Positions 11,501 to 20,626 of a DNA stretch of 64,000 bases are shown here, piece by piece (positions within the stretch are counted from its first letter, which is position 1; every line of letters starts with the position of its first letter). Source of the DNA: Euglena gracilis. Taxonomy: Eukaryota > Euglenida > Euglenophyceae > Euglenales. The position numbers and the translations under genes were made by a program. The stretch lies in contig CP154954.1 in assembly GCA_039621445.1 (NCBI GenBank), forward strand, positions 60,316,660 through 60,380,659, given 5' to 3'. Under the pieces are notes generated by a model. That model ran no database searches. It saw only the letters and a list, made by a program, of their open reading frames with translations, and was not told the DNA's origin.

Positions 11501-14500
11501 TTGGTCCTGATGGCCATCATTGGTCCTGATGGCCATCATTGGTCATAATGGCCATCAGGGGTCATGATGGCCATCATTGGGCATGATGGCCATCATTGGG
11601 CATGATGGCCATCATTGGTCATGATGGCCATCATTGGTCCTGATGGCCATCATTGGTCCTGATGGCCATCATTGGGCATGATGGCCATCATTGGGCATGA
11701 TGGCCATCATTGGTCATGATGGCCATCATTGGTCATGATGGCCATCATTGGTCCTGATGGCCATCATTGGTCCTGATGGCCATCATTGGTCCTGATGGCC
11801 ATCATTGGTCCTGATGGCCATCATTGGTCCTGATGGCCATCATTGGGCATGATGGCCATCATTGGTCATGATGGCCATCATTGGTCATGATGGCCATCAT
11901 TGGGCATGATGGCCATCATTGGTCATGATGGCCATCATTGGTCATGATGGCCATCATTGGTCATGATGGCCATCATTGGTCCTGATGGCCATCATTGGTC
12001 ATGATGGGCCTCAGGGGTCATGATGGCCATCATTGGCCATGATGGCCATTATTGGTCATGATGGCCATCATTGGTCATGATGGCCATCATTGGTCCTGAT
12101 GGCCATCATTGGTCCTGATGGCCATCATTGGTCCTGATGGCCATCATTGGTCCTGATGGCCATCATTGGTCCTGATGGCCATCATTGGGCATGATGGCCA
12201 TCATTGGTCATGATGGCCATCATTGGCCATGATGGCCATCATTGGTCATGATGGCCATCATTGGTCATGATGGCCATCATTGGTCCTGATGGCCATCATT
12301 GGTCCTGATGGCCATCATTGGTCCTGATGGCCATCATTGGTCCTGATGGCCATCATTGGTCATGTTGGCCATCAGGGGTCATGATGGCCATCATTGGGCA
12401 TGATGGCCATCATTGGTCATGATGGCCATCATTGGTCATGATGGCCATCATTGGTCATGATGGCCATCATTGGTCCTGATGGCCATCATTGGTCATGATG
12501 GGCCTCAGGGGTCATGATGGGCCTCAGGGGTCATGATGGCCATCATTGGCCATGATGGCCATCATTGGTCATGATGGCCATCATTGGTCATGATGGCCAT
12601 CATTGGTCATGATGGGCCTCAGGGGTCATGATGGCCATCAATGGTCATGATGGCCATCATTGGTCCTGATGGTCATCATTGGTCCTGATGGCCATCATTG
12701 GTCATGATGGGCCTCAGGGGTCATGATGGCCATCAATGGTCATGATGGCCATCATTGGTCATGATGGCCATCATTGGTCATGATGGCCATCATGGGTCAT
12801 GATGGCCATCATGGGTCATGATGGCCATCATGGGTCATGATGGCCATCATGGGTCATGATGGCCATCATGGGTCATGATGGCCATCATTGGTCCTGATGG
12901 CCATCATTGGTCATGATGACCATCATTGCCCATGATGGTCATCATGGGTCATCATGCACATTATGACCCATGATTGGCATCACCGGTCATGATGCGCATC
13001 ATGGCCATCACAGGCCATGATGGCCATTATGGTCGAAAAACGCCCATTTTCGGCTCGAAAACCCCTTTTCCGGGTCCAGGAGGCCAAAAAACATCGTTTT
13101 GGGCAAAAATTTTTTTTCGATTTTTTCCGACTTTTTTGACCCGGTTTTGGCCCGAAGTCAATGGGTTGGCGGCCCAAAACGGGGCGCTGGCGGGTCGAAA
13201 AACGCTCATTTTCGGCTCAAAAACAGTTTTTCCGGGTCCGGGAGGCCAAAAAACATCGTTTTGGGCAAAAAAAATTTTTCGATTTTTTTTGACTTTTTTG
13301 ACCCGGTTTTGGCCCGAAGTCAATGGGTTGGCGGCCCAGAACGGGGTGCTGGCGGGTCGAAAAACGCTCATTTTCGGCTCAAAAACAGTTTTTCCAGGTC
13401 CGGGAGGCCAAAAAACATCGTTTTGGGCAAAAAAATTTTTTTTTCGATTTTTTTCGATTTTTTTGGCCGAAAATGGCTAAGTCGAACAGTGGAAAACGTG
13501 TACAAAATGGCCAAAATTGGCCGAAAAACGGCCGTATCTGGGGCTGGGCGGTGAGCTGCGATGAAACCAAAATCACAGTAGATAGAGCGTTCCAAGGGCT
13601 TCAATTTAGGTCTCTGGACATTTCCTTTGATTTTGCATCATTTTCGAGAAATTTTGAAAACATTGATTTTTTGACCGAGGGAAAAGTGTACAAAACGGCC
13701 AGCTGCGCCGAAAACGGCCGTATCTCGGGCTAGACGGGGCGTTGCGGGGAAATCAAAATACCGGTAGATGGGGCGTTCCAAGGGCTTCAAATTAGGTCTC
13801 CGGACATTTCCTTTGATTTTGATTCATTTTGGAGATATTTTGAAAATTGACATTTTTTGGCCGTCCAAAGGGGGGGGGGCTTATCCAGGGGGGGTTGGCG
13901 AATCCTACCCAGTTTGGACCCCTTCGCGCGTGAATAACTCGGGCCTGGCGGGGAGTTTGGGGTCAAACCCAGGTGATTCGGAAACTAGGAATCCAGTCGC
14001 TCGTGACTGAAAAAAATTTTTTCGGGAACGGGGCCGGGATCATGGTGATAATCCGCCGGTTCCCGAGGTGGCCCCGACCCGGGGGGGGGGAGGGGGGGGG
14101 TTCGGGGGGGGTTTTCCCCCAGTGGTAAGCTTCGCTCTTACCCATAAAGGGATAAGAGCTCAGCGACCCCCCCCACCTATAACCCCCCCCCCCAGCTATA
14201 AACCCCCCCCTCGGCTGACCAACCAAACCGGATCCTACTAACCCCGGGGGGGTTTATAAGTGGGGGGGTTTAGTCACTGGCTGACCCCCCCCCCCGGGGG
14301 GGTGGGTGACTGTTTTTTCTTCTTCAGAGTGATTGGTTGGTTTTTGGTCCGGACCCCTTCCCGCTGGGGGGGGGGGGGCAAAAAAACCACTAAAGTGACC
14401 GGAATTTTTTTGGCCTTTTTCCCACATTTTTGGTCAAATTTCCTTTGGATTCCAGGGTGGCTGACCCCCAGGGGGGGTGGTGACAAACTGGTTTTCCGAA

Positions 14501-16970
14501 AACAGTCAGTGACTGGTTTTGGGAAGAATTGAAGTGACCCCCCTGCCCCCCAAAAAATTGTGTGACCCCATCAAGTACGACGTAAAGTACCAGATCTCAG
14601 CCCTCCCTGGCCAGGGCCTCGTTTGTTCATCACGGCACAGCCCACAAGCGATGAACATTGTACAATGCGCTCAAGGTGCAACCACCAGGGAGGTTTTCCT
14701 GCACATACAATGCATACAGAAATGCATGCAAACATATCCCTCCGTCCCTCCATCCATCCATCCCTCTATCGATCCATCAATCCATCCATCCATCCATCCA
14801 TCCATCCATCCATCCATCCATACATCCCTCCATCCAGATACATACGGCAGCCATAAACTATTGGGACTCCAGGGGAGGGGTCCAATAGTTTTCACAGGGG
14901 CAGGAACTTCTTTAGGGCAAGCTGATGGTTGCCTCAGTGGGAGTTTTTCAGTGAAATTATGTTATTCTCAACAGCAGGGTTAGCGCTACGGTTATTTCTT
15001 CGGAATAGGATTAGGGTTAGGCTTTTATTAGGGTTGGGCCAAAGTTGGGAGTTTCGGCCTTGGATGGATGGATGGATGTTTGGATGGATGGATCGATGGG
15101 CGGAGGGTGAATGCAACATGGACAGTCAAAAAAACGCAAATACGCAAGTTGCATCTATTTTTCAGGAGATCCCCCGGATGTACGTCCTTCTGCTCTGGAG
15201 AGCTGCTGGAGAGGATGCTGGATAAAAATTTTTCACCTTCTTTGGGGAAAAAGTTTGGTCATAAAAATATTTTGAGTGTAAACTAGAGATACACGGAGGG
15301 GCGTCCCTGCATGTCCCTGTATGTATGGTTGTATGTATGATGGCTGCCATACTGACAGACAGACAAACACACAGACTGGCAGGCAGGCAGGCAGGCAGGC
15401 AGGCGGGCAGGCGCGCAGGCAGACACACAGACAGACTTTTCAGACAGACCTTTCAAATAGATTCGCTTTTGGCAAAATTTGCTCTATCGCGGGTTTTTTT
15501 TGAGTTTTCTTGCAGTTCTGGCGACGACCCAACCTTTGCTTGTATTTTTTTCAACTCGGAAAACTTTGCATTTCAGCCTTGAACATTCCCTGACCAATTT
15601 TTTGTGAATTTTTTGTCACTTTTAGACTCTGTGGCCCATGATGTCCCTGTAATCTGATCAAAACACATGGGGGGGGTCCAACTCCCCCCTGCCTGAAAGC
15701 GAAGGAATATTCACCTGTGTTTTCGCCTAACCCATGGGAGATGATGACCTTGCCAAATGTGTGGCTCCGAAGATACAACGTTCTGGTGTTAGTTTTCGGG
15801 AACAGGGATGGGGTTAGGGGTTAGGAATACGGTTAGGTTAGGGTTAGGGTTGGGATTTTGGTTGTTAGGCCTCATAATAATATTAGGCATAATAACTTAT
15901 GCCCGTTTGGTAATTAATATGATTTCCCCAAAGTATCTCGAACCTGTGGGGAATTGCAAGCAACAACTGGCAGGCAAAATTGAAGCCGCTGGGATCATCC
16001 AACCACCAGCGGAAAAATCTTATTTTGGGGGCTCTTATTTTTTGGGTTTTCCCTTGACTGACCCAGGCCCAAGAAAATGATGTTCTTTAAATTCCCAAAT
16101 GCGATAACATTCTTCAACGCTTCGCACCGTTTGCAAATCCTTGGACTTCCGCCCATCCAGCCCAAAAATTGATGAACACATTTTCTGACTGTTAATTTTT
16201 GACCCCTTTCGAGCCCTGGACCACGCCTTGGCAGGCCTCTGCAGGCGTTTTCTTAAGTACAGGGGGGTGTCACACAGGCCTGCTGGAAAGGGGTGCTGGC
16301 TGGAACCCCCCCCCCCAGGGGGGTTGGGGCCCGGAGGGGGGGGGGGGCAGCCGGCTGGACCTGTTCAGGCGTTAGTTCAAATTTCATGTGATCATTTTGT
16401 TTCAAACCAAAAAGAATCATTTTTCATCGTTGTTGTGCCTAAAGTTGGTTTTTTTTTGGTACTTTTTTTTATGGTCATGTTTCACCATCCCAGACGCTTG
16501 ACGCCGACAGGGGGTCATGGCGGGGGGGGGGGGGCAGTTTTGGATTTTTTGCGTGGTCGGCCTGGGGGATTTTTGGGGGATTTTCCCCGCCCCAGCACCT
16601 CCTAGCCCCAATCCTTGTCTTGACCCTGCACCTCCCCCAAATATAAGCAACCCCTGACTGGACGGTATGAAAGAATTTCCATTACAACGGCCTAAAAACA
16701 GCAGCAATCGGCGAACTCCAAATGTAAACAGCCCCTTAGCCGATTTTTGGAAACCAAATTATTAGCCACCGGTTGCTTCCATTTGGGGGGCTTAACCCCA
16801 ACCCTGACATAAATCAAGCCTCCAACCAGGAACGTCCCCATTCCCGCCCCCATCCTCTCTGGGGTGGGGACACCCGTATGGCCGGCCGGGGCCCCGTCGC
16901 CTTCTTCTCCTCCGGGCTGTTCGTCACCGCCCTGGCGATGGCCCACCACCAGGCCGTGCCGGGCCTGTAA
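2221..16970 (+). CDS. chlG: Chlorophyll synthase (UbiA prenyltransferase), 5' end outside window
   Basis: Esterifies chlorophyllide with phytyl or geranylgeranyl diphosphate, the last step of chlorophyll synthesis, in the plastid membrane. Exons: 2221-2340, 2690-2811, 3071-3318, 3878-3923, 4818-4948, 7283-7399, 14570-14608, 16902-16970 (stop TAA). Seen directly: [11 protein letters not shown], the first Asp-rich motif [16 protein letters not shown] followed by [21 protein letters not shown], the second Asp-rich motif [10 protein letters not shown], and [17 protein letters not shown] then [10 protein letters not shown] at the end. All are hallmarks of ChlG with multiple membrane helices. About 296 residues are visible. 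Introns 2690-2811/3071 and 3923/4818 are GT-AG; the 3318/3878 junction could be GT-AG or shifted (3317/3853, adding nine residues). The other junctions are nonconventional with complementary ends. The last two joins reproduce the family spacing exactly. The N-terminal exons and plastid-targeting sequence are not in the window. Confidence 0.96.
2341..2689 (+). other. Nonconventional intron in chlG with complementary ends
   Basis: The exon ends ACCCA and the intron begins GACCAGGCTGTGCTTTG; its end reads CAAAGCAGCCTCATCAC. AGGCTG plus CTTTG at the 5' side pairs with CAAAG plus CAGCCT at the 3' side. CAG lies at +4 to +6. Joining gives the conserved TQTIND. No GT start or in-frame AG end fits. 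A CA microsatellite fills the middle. Confidence 0.85.
2503..2580. repeat. (CA)n microsatellite
   Basis: About 70 bases of uninterrupted CA followed by a CG-alternating stretch. It lies inside the first visible chlG intron. Long histidine/threonine reading frames here are artefacts of the repeat. Confidence 0.97.
3319..3877 (+). other. chlG intron, no distinct repeat
   Basis: Between the PWWCG exon and the [12 protein letters not shown] exon. It can be read as GT-AG (GTCAGG ... CTTGAG) or as nonconventional (CAGG near the start, CCTG near 3847). The GT-AG reading gives a loop one residue longer than typical ChlG and is preferred. Nothing else is recognised in it. Confidence 0.6.
4705..4776. 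repeat. Family A element (GTGACTGACTGGTT type)
   Basis: Contains GTGACTGACTGACTGG, a T run, AGAGTGGAAAGTGACC and a C-tract/G-tract hairpin ending GGGGTCGCTAAGCAA. Related blocks recur at about 14270-14550, 26195-26458, 43255-43335, 53770-54010, 60255-60500 and 63175-63360, nearly all inside introns. No coding capacity. Confidence 0.7.
5006..5110. repeat. Subterminal TTTTTTAAGG repeats, left side
   Basis: Tandem GGTTTTTTAA units next to the left inverted repeat; matched by a similar array at 6540-6700 on the right side. Such subterminal arrays commonly serve as transposase-binding sites in DNA transposons; that role is inferred. Confidence 0.7.
5122..5226 (+). CDS. Short open frame inside the transposon, unrecognised
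   Basis: An ATG lies a few bases after a pyrimidine-rich TTTTTTTCCTCAG, which could be a cis or trans splice acceptor. The frame starts [14 protein letters not shown], is rich in Ser, Lys and Arg and stops at 5226 after 34 codons. A CAGGGCTG near its end could be a nonconventional 5' splice site, but no partner was found. It may be the first exon of an element-encoded or nested gene, or chance. Confidence 0.25.
   Translation: MSDPKDGPMASDSSVASERPRKEPRAKHGDQGCP
5450..5843 (-). pseudogene. Minus-strand coding-like remnant inside the transposon
   Basis: Two overlapping minus-strand frames (5843-5652 and 5707-5450) have protein-like composition. One contains [19 protein letters not shown], the other a Gln/Asn-rich helical stretch [18 protein letters not shown] that could form a coiled coil. 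They are in different frames, so if they derive from one protein a frameshift or small intron separates them. Base composition is more AT-rich than the real exons nearby. No family recognised. Confidence 0.3.
5909..6323. mobile_element. MITE family B, copy 1 (TA target)
   Basis: 415 bp. Ends are a C tract plus CTATGTCCAACGACC and its reverse complement GGTCGTTGGACATAG plus a G tract, with the dinucleotide TA on each side (5907-5908, 6324-6325). The interior has GC-rich hairpin cores (GCGCCGG type) and repeated GGTCAGAGGACA blocks. It is nearly identical along its length to 53152-53563. No coding capacity. TA duplication suggests mobilisation by a Tc1/mariner-type transposase; that is inference. 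Confidence 0.88.
7410..7510. repeat. C-tract element (family H), copy 1
   Basis: CCCCCCACTTATTA, CGGGCCGACCATCCAAACCGGGACTTATAA and C tracts. The related block at about 14170-14290 has GGCTGACCAACCAAACCGG and TTTATAAGTGGGGGG. Short dispersed repeat; no gene. Confidence 0.55.
7735..7885. repeat. CCCGG/GGCCG-rich tandem repeat
   Basis: About 150 bases built from CCCGG, GGCGG and GGCCGG units, almost pure G+C. The Pro/Arg/Ala-rich frames across it are low-complexity artefacts. It immediately precedes the 162-bp units that border the satellite. Confidence 0.9.
7895..8092. repeat. 162-bp repeat unit, left flank of the satellite
   Basis: Just over one unit containing CGACTTTTTTGACCCGGTTT, CAATGGGTTTGCGGCCCAG, GGCGCTGGCGGGTCGAAAAA and GGGAGGCCAAAAAACATCG. 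The same unit recurs in tandem to the right of the satellite (13040-13470), so the satellite sits inside an older 162-bp array. Confidence 0.85.
8095..12975. repeat. 19-bp satellite array, about 4.9 kb
   Basis: Roughly 250 tandem copies of TCATGATGGCCATCATTGG. Each unit carries the 14-bp perfect palindrome ATGATGGCCATCAT. Common variants are TCCTGATGGCC, GGGCATGATGG and a TGATGGGCCTCAGGGG form that recurs at intervals, giving a hint of higher-order blocks. Edges decay (GACCATCATTGCCCATGATG near 12915-12960). It lies wholly within one chlG intron. It is not a CRISPR array: there are no unique spacers. Confidence 0.97.
13040..13470. repeat. 162-bp tandem repeat, right flank of the satellite
   Basis: AGGCCAAAAAACATCG starts at 13081, 13243 and 13405, giving a period of exactly 162. 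Units match the partial copy at 7895-8092. Reading frames through it are non-coding shadows. Confidence 0.9.
13490..13870. repeat. Family F element, two tandem copies
   Basis: Each copy has AAATGGCC/GGCCGAAAAACGGCCGTATCT, then a block reading GCGTTCCAAGGGCTTCAA, TTAGGTCTC and GGACATTTCCTTTGATTTTG. Related copies lie at about 18650-18850 (same orientation) and 51440-51640 (opposite orientation). Non-coding. Confidence 0.75.
14115..14300. repeat. Family G/H dispersed repeats
   Basis: AAGCTTCGCTCTTACCCATAA and GGGATAAGAGCTCAGCGACCCC recur nearly unchanged at about 51998-52055 (AAGCTTCGCTCTCACCCACAA). Adjacent C-tract motifs match 7410-7510. Confidence 0.7.
14742..14835. repeat. (CATC)n microsatellite
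   Basis: Imperfect tetranucleotide run; a complementary GATG run follows at 15060-15095, so the two could pair across the intron. Confidence 0.9.
15372..15425. repeat. (CAGG)n microsatellite
   Basis: Tetranucleotide GCAGGCAG repeat flanked by CAGACAGACA runs. Confidence 0.9.
15808..15860. repeat. Interstitial TTAGGG-like repeats
   Basis: GGGGTTAGGGGTTAGG followed by GGTTAGGTTAGGGTTAGGG; a weaker patch lies at 14995-15045. TTAGGG-type telomere repeats occur in euglenozoans, so this may be a relic of telomere addition or repair. It is internal and degenerate and is not a chromosome end. Confidence 0.6.
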
Positions 16971-17820
16971 CGGTTCGCGCCGCGGCAGCCGCCCTGCGTG
17001 GGTCGTGTTCTGCGCTGCGGGCAGGCAACCCCCGGATCCCGCTGGAGGAGAGGCCAAATGGGCACATATGCAAAGCTGAGGGGGCAACACAAGAGGGGGC
17101 AAACACATGCTTTCGCACGGGGTTTTGTGTTCATATCGATCCCCTCACACGCTTGAATTCCATGTGCCCAAACTTTACACCACTTAATCGGAAGAATGGA
17201 CTCCTTGACAAACTTGTTTCTTCTTTCTCCAAACTGTGGTGAATGGTGAATGGTGCGGCGTGTGCACTGTGTGGCAGAATGCCCACGCTCGCAGCAAAAA
17301 CAACGCAAGGCAAGGTTGATTTGTCATCACAGCATAGCTGTATGTGTCTATTTTATAGTTGCACATAGCCAACGGGCAGGGTTGTCTGACAGCGCATGGC
17401 ATTGCTCCGTGTCCAGCATGGTGACTAGCCCATGCAGATGCTTGCCATCTGAAGCCAAAGGGTTCTGTTCTGGAACATGATGGAAACTTTGTCATTGGCA
17501 ACCCTTAACCTTTCCCTTGCCCCACAAAACCCCCATGCAAGGATTTGATTTTCCTCTGGCAAATTCTATTCACACAATTTATCAATGTGACCAGTGGGCT
17601 TTGATTTCCCATCCCGAGGTGTCAAATGCCAGAACCCCATTCCCATAAACTTAATCTTCACCACCTCCTCCCCGCCTTTTTTTGCAATCATTGCCTCCTG
17701 CAACTTATCAGAACGGCTGCAATGCAGAAGGTTCAATATTGCATCTCATATTTTGATGGAAAAAGGTTGCTGTCATCATTTTGCGTGGTCCTGGGCAAAG
17801 ACATTTCATTTCTTCCAAAT

Positions 17821-17906
17821 GGGGGGTCTTCTTTCAAATGAGCTGACATATGGGGGCCTGACGTGCCAGGCCCTCATATGTCAGCTCATTTGAAAGAAGA
17901 CCCCCC
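17821..17906. repeat. Near-perfect 40-bp inverted repeat
   Basis: GGGGTCTTCTTTCAAATGAG continuing through CTGACATATG and GGGCCTG is followed after about six bases by the exact complement. Only one G differs in the G run. It could be a foldback MITE or an RNA hairpin; no target duplication is obvious. Confidence 0.85.
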
Positions 17907-18649
17907 CCCCTCGGGATGGGCATTTCTGAGGGCAGGCTCCGCAGTTTGGCATGAACAAGGTTTTACATTGAGGGGGCTGTGCGTTGAGGGGGCTTCATGA
18001 TTGGGTTGAATGGACGATGCATTCGGGTGGGGTATGAATGGCTTCACAGTTCATTCCACTTTGAACAATGAAAGCTGAATTTCAGAGGTACAGCCACGGG
18101 TTGCATAGTATACACCAAGGGCAATATTTCTTCAGAATCCAGTGAAAAGTACTTCGCTCTGGGTTATGCCGCTGTATATGCTGACCTTTCCGTCACAGGG
18201 CGAGAGACCGACCGTTCCACACTGTGCTCAAGATTTTGTGATGCCGCCGTCTCGACAGCGGTCTTTGTATTGTCTTTACTGCATTGCACAGCTCCTTAAC
18301 AACCCTTCCTTCGTTTGCTCCGCGAGGATGACAACCCAGGGACAAGGAATTTCATTATGAATCAGGGATGAGGGTCGGATTTGTTGCCCTCGAGAAGTTA
18401 CTTAGACAGCCACTCCCACTGGAGATGCCTTGAAACCAGCCTGGCCTGTGCTTGCCCCCTTGCCCTGTGTCGTCCATCTGGGGTTGGGGCCATCAAACGT
18501 CCAAAATTGCCATGGCACTTTTTTAGGCGACCAAATTCGCAATTTTTTTTTGTATCGGTGCGCGCATTTTCACATAATGTAAGGTTGGGGTCTAGGGTTT
18601 TTAACTGCTTGTGACTTGTGACGGTTTTGAACTGCCCTCCATTTGTTGA

Positions 18650-18850
18650 TTTTCAAAAAATTCCCAGTCTGAAAACAGCCCAAAATGGTCCCAGAAATGG
18701 GCCAAAATTGGCCGAAAAATAGCTGTAACTCGGGCTACAGAAAGAGTTGGGGGAAAGGAATAAAAAGGTTGGATAGGGCATTCCAAGGGCTTCATTTTTG
18801 TTCTCCTGACATTTTCCTTGATTTTCCTTCCTCCAGTATTTTGGTCCAGA
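18650..18850. repeat. Family F element copy
   Basis: GGCCAAAATTGGCCGAAAAA then GGGCATTCCAAGGGCTTCA and GACATTTTCCTTGATTTTCC, the same block order as 13490-13870. Confidence 0.7.
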
Positions 18851-19565
18851 AATGAGGCACAGTTTATTGGTTGAGGATGGATGTGTCATCTGACTTTGAA
18901 AACCTTGGTGTTCAGGCACCACACAACGTCTGAAATGTCCACAATCAACAAGAGAATGAGAACGATGTGCATTCAATATGTAATACATACTGACATATGA
19001 GACCTCGCCCCTCTTCTTTATCCAAAAACCCTCGTCAGACAGCCAGACCCCATATCCATTGTTACCTGTAACTATCCGTATTTGGAGGTCTGGCTTATTC
19101 ATAAGTATCCGTAGTTAATTAATCGTTCTTATCTGTATTTGGGGAATTGGTTTATCCGTTCTTATCTGCCGTCTGTAGTTATTTGTGTTCAAAAAAAATT
19201 TTTTTGGCCCATTTTGCAAATCAACCAGTAGAATGGTTCATTTGCGCAATTGCGTACAACAATCCCCCAAAGATACCAACCAGGGAGGGAATGCCACAGT
19301 TTCATTGCATTTTTTTCCAGCTCCAAACCTGATAACATCTGGGATGGTTAGTGAGCACAAATGCGCACATCGTCCATGTGCGAATATGCATGCACCAACG
19401 TCGTTTTTGCTATTGCGTGGGTGTCACAGAGTCTTAAACATCAGTGGTGAAGGGATTGACAACTTGCCACCGAAATCAACGAGTAATCTGTTTGGCAATC
19501 CTCTTGTGTCCTCCTCATCAACCACCAGTGGCAGAGCTCTCCAACCGCGCATTTTCCCCTGTTAT

Positions 19566-19569
19566 TGTT

Positions 19570-19656
<87 letters not shown>
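19566..19656. repeat. (TTG)n microsatellite
   Basis: About 90 bases of pure GTT. Leu-, Cys- or Val-only frames here are artefacts. Confidence 0.98.
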
Positions 19657-19844
19657 ATGCGCTTATTATTTCTATTCTGGGGGGTGGTTCACACCAGTAG
19701 GTTGTGGTACGCTGTTCCGCCAGGGTTCAGGACCAAGTTTATTGAGAGTGGCCAAACTCCAAACGGGGGGGGGGTAGGTGTCGGAGTTTCGGTCCGACCG
19801 TCCCAGTAGGAGCCGCCACGGGCCAAAAGTAGGGGACTCCTAAG

Positions 19845-19982
19845 TACTATTACTGCTACTACTACTACTACACTACTACTACTGCTACTACTCCTCCTCC
19901 TACTACTATTTCTACTACTACTACCACTACTACCACTGCTGCTGCTGCTGCTGCTGCTGCTGCTACTACTACTACTACTACT
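19845..19982. repeat. (ACT)n/(CTG)n microsatellite
   Basis: Trinucleotide ACT runs with an internal CTG run at about 19936-19962. Confidence 0.95.
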
Positions 19983-20174
19983 AAAGGTACAAATAATAAT
20001 AAATAATTTTTCCCGGGATATGACAGTCTGTCGACCCGATCTGAAGTGAAACTCTCGAAAGGACAGGGTCCCTCCGTTGGATGGCATGGGTCCCAGGTCG
20101 CAACTGCACACATAGGTGGGTGCAACTGGGGGTCGGACCCCAAATTTGAGGACAAGCATTTTCAGGGTAAAAAA

Positions 20175-20515
20175 AATTGATTTTTCGAAAGGTGCCCGAA
20201 ATCGATGGGGAACTGCACGGACCCACCCGGAGACCGGAGACCCAAACCAACCATGGGGGACCCCCAAGTGGCCTGTATACACCCCACATGCCCCCGGCCC
20301 CTCCAGACCGTTTCAGGGCCTGTACAGGGCCCCCCAAAAGGGGTTCCTCGATTCTTCGAAAATTGCCCAAAACGGATGGGGAACTGCACAGACCCACCCG
20401 GAGACCCAAACCAATCATGGGGGACCCCCAAGTGGTATGTATACACCCTACATACCCCCGGCCCCTCCGGACCTTTTTGGCCTGTACAGGGTCCCAAAAG
20501 GGGTTCCCACAAGAA
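20175..20515. repeat. 170-bp tandem duplication
   Basis: Two copies starting TTCGAAA.. TGCCC with GATGGGGAACTGCAC, CCCACCCGGAGAC and GGGGGACCCCCAAGTGG; the phase-matching points are about 170 bases apart. Non-coding. Confidence 0.85.
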
Positions 20516-20570
20516 GCGTACCCCTTCATTTCTGTTTTAACAGAAATACCACTGCCGAAGAACGCACTTT

Positions 20571-20589
20571 GTTATTATTATTATTATAA

Positions 20590-20625
<36 letters not shown>

Positions 20626-20626
20626 T
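20571..20626. repeat. (TTA)n microsatellite
   Basis: TTATTATTATTA run with one interruption. Confidence 0.95.

Larger units (their letters stand above)
7400..14569 (+). other. 7.2-kb nonconventional chlG intron
   Basis: The 5' end ATGCACACAAT and 3' end ATTGTGTGACCCC contain an 8-bp perfect complement (CACACAAT/ATTGTGTG). GACCCCAT occurs at both borders, so the exact cut cannot be fixed from sequence, but every choice gives [12 protein letters not shown] in frame. Contents in order: C-rich hairpin tracts, a CCCGG-type repeat, 162-bp units, a 19-bp satellite, more 162-bp units, family F, G/H and A elements. Confidence 0.85.
14609..16901 (+). other. Nonconventional chlG intron, last
   Basis: Begins GGCCAGGGCC and ends GGCCCCGTCGCC; the arms pair apart from one A-C mismatch, so CCG replaces the usual CTG. 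The join gives QISALPFFSSG, the exact family length. It contains CATC, GATG and CAGG microsatellites, degenerate TTAGGG repeats and G/C-tract hairpins. Confidence 0.8.

Noticed and set aside
8095-12975. Satellite considered as a CRISPR-like array
   Set aside because: The units are contiguous 19-mers without unique spacers, in a eukaryotic intron.
19185-19809. Long frames with poly-Cys, poly-Val or poly-Leu
   Set aside because: Translation of the (TTG)n microsatellite.
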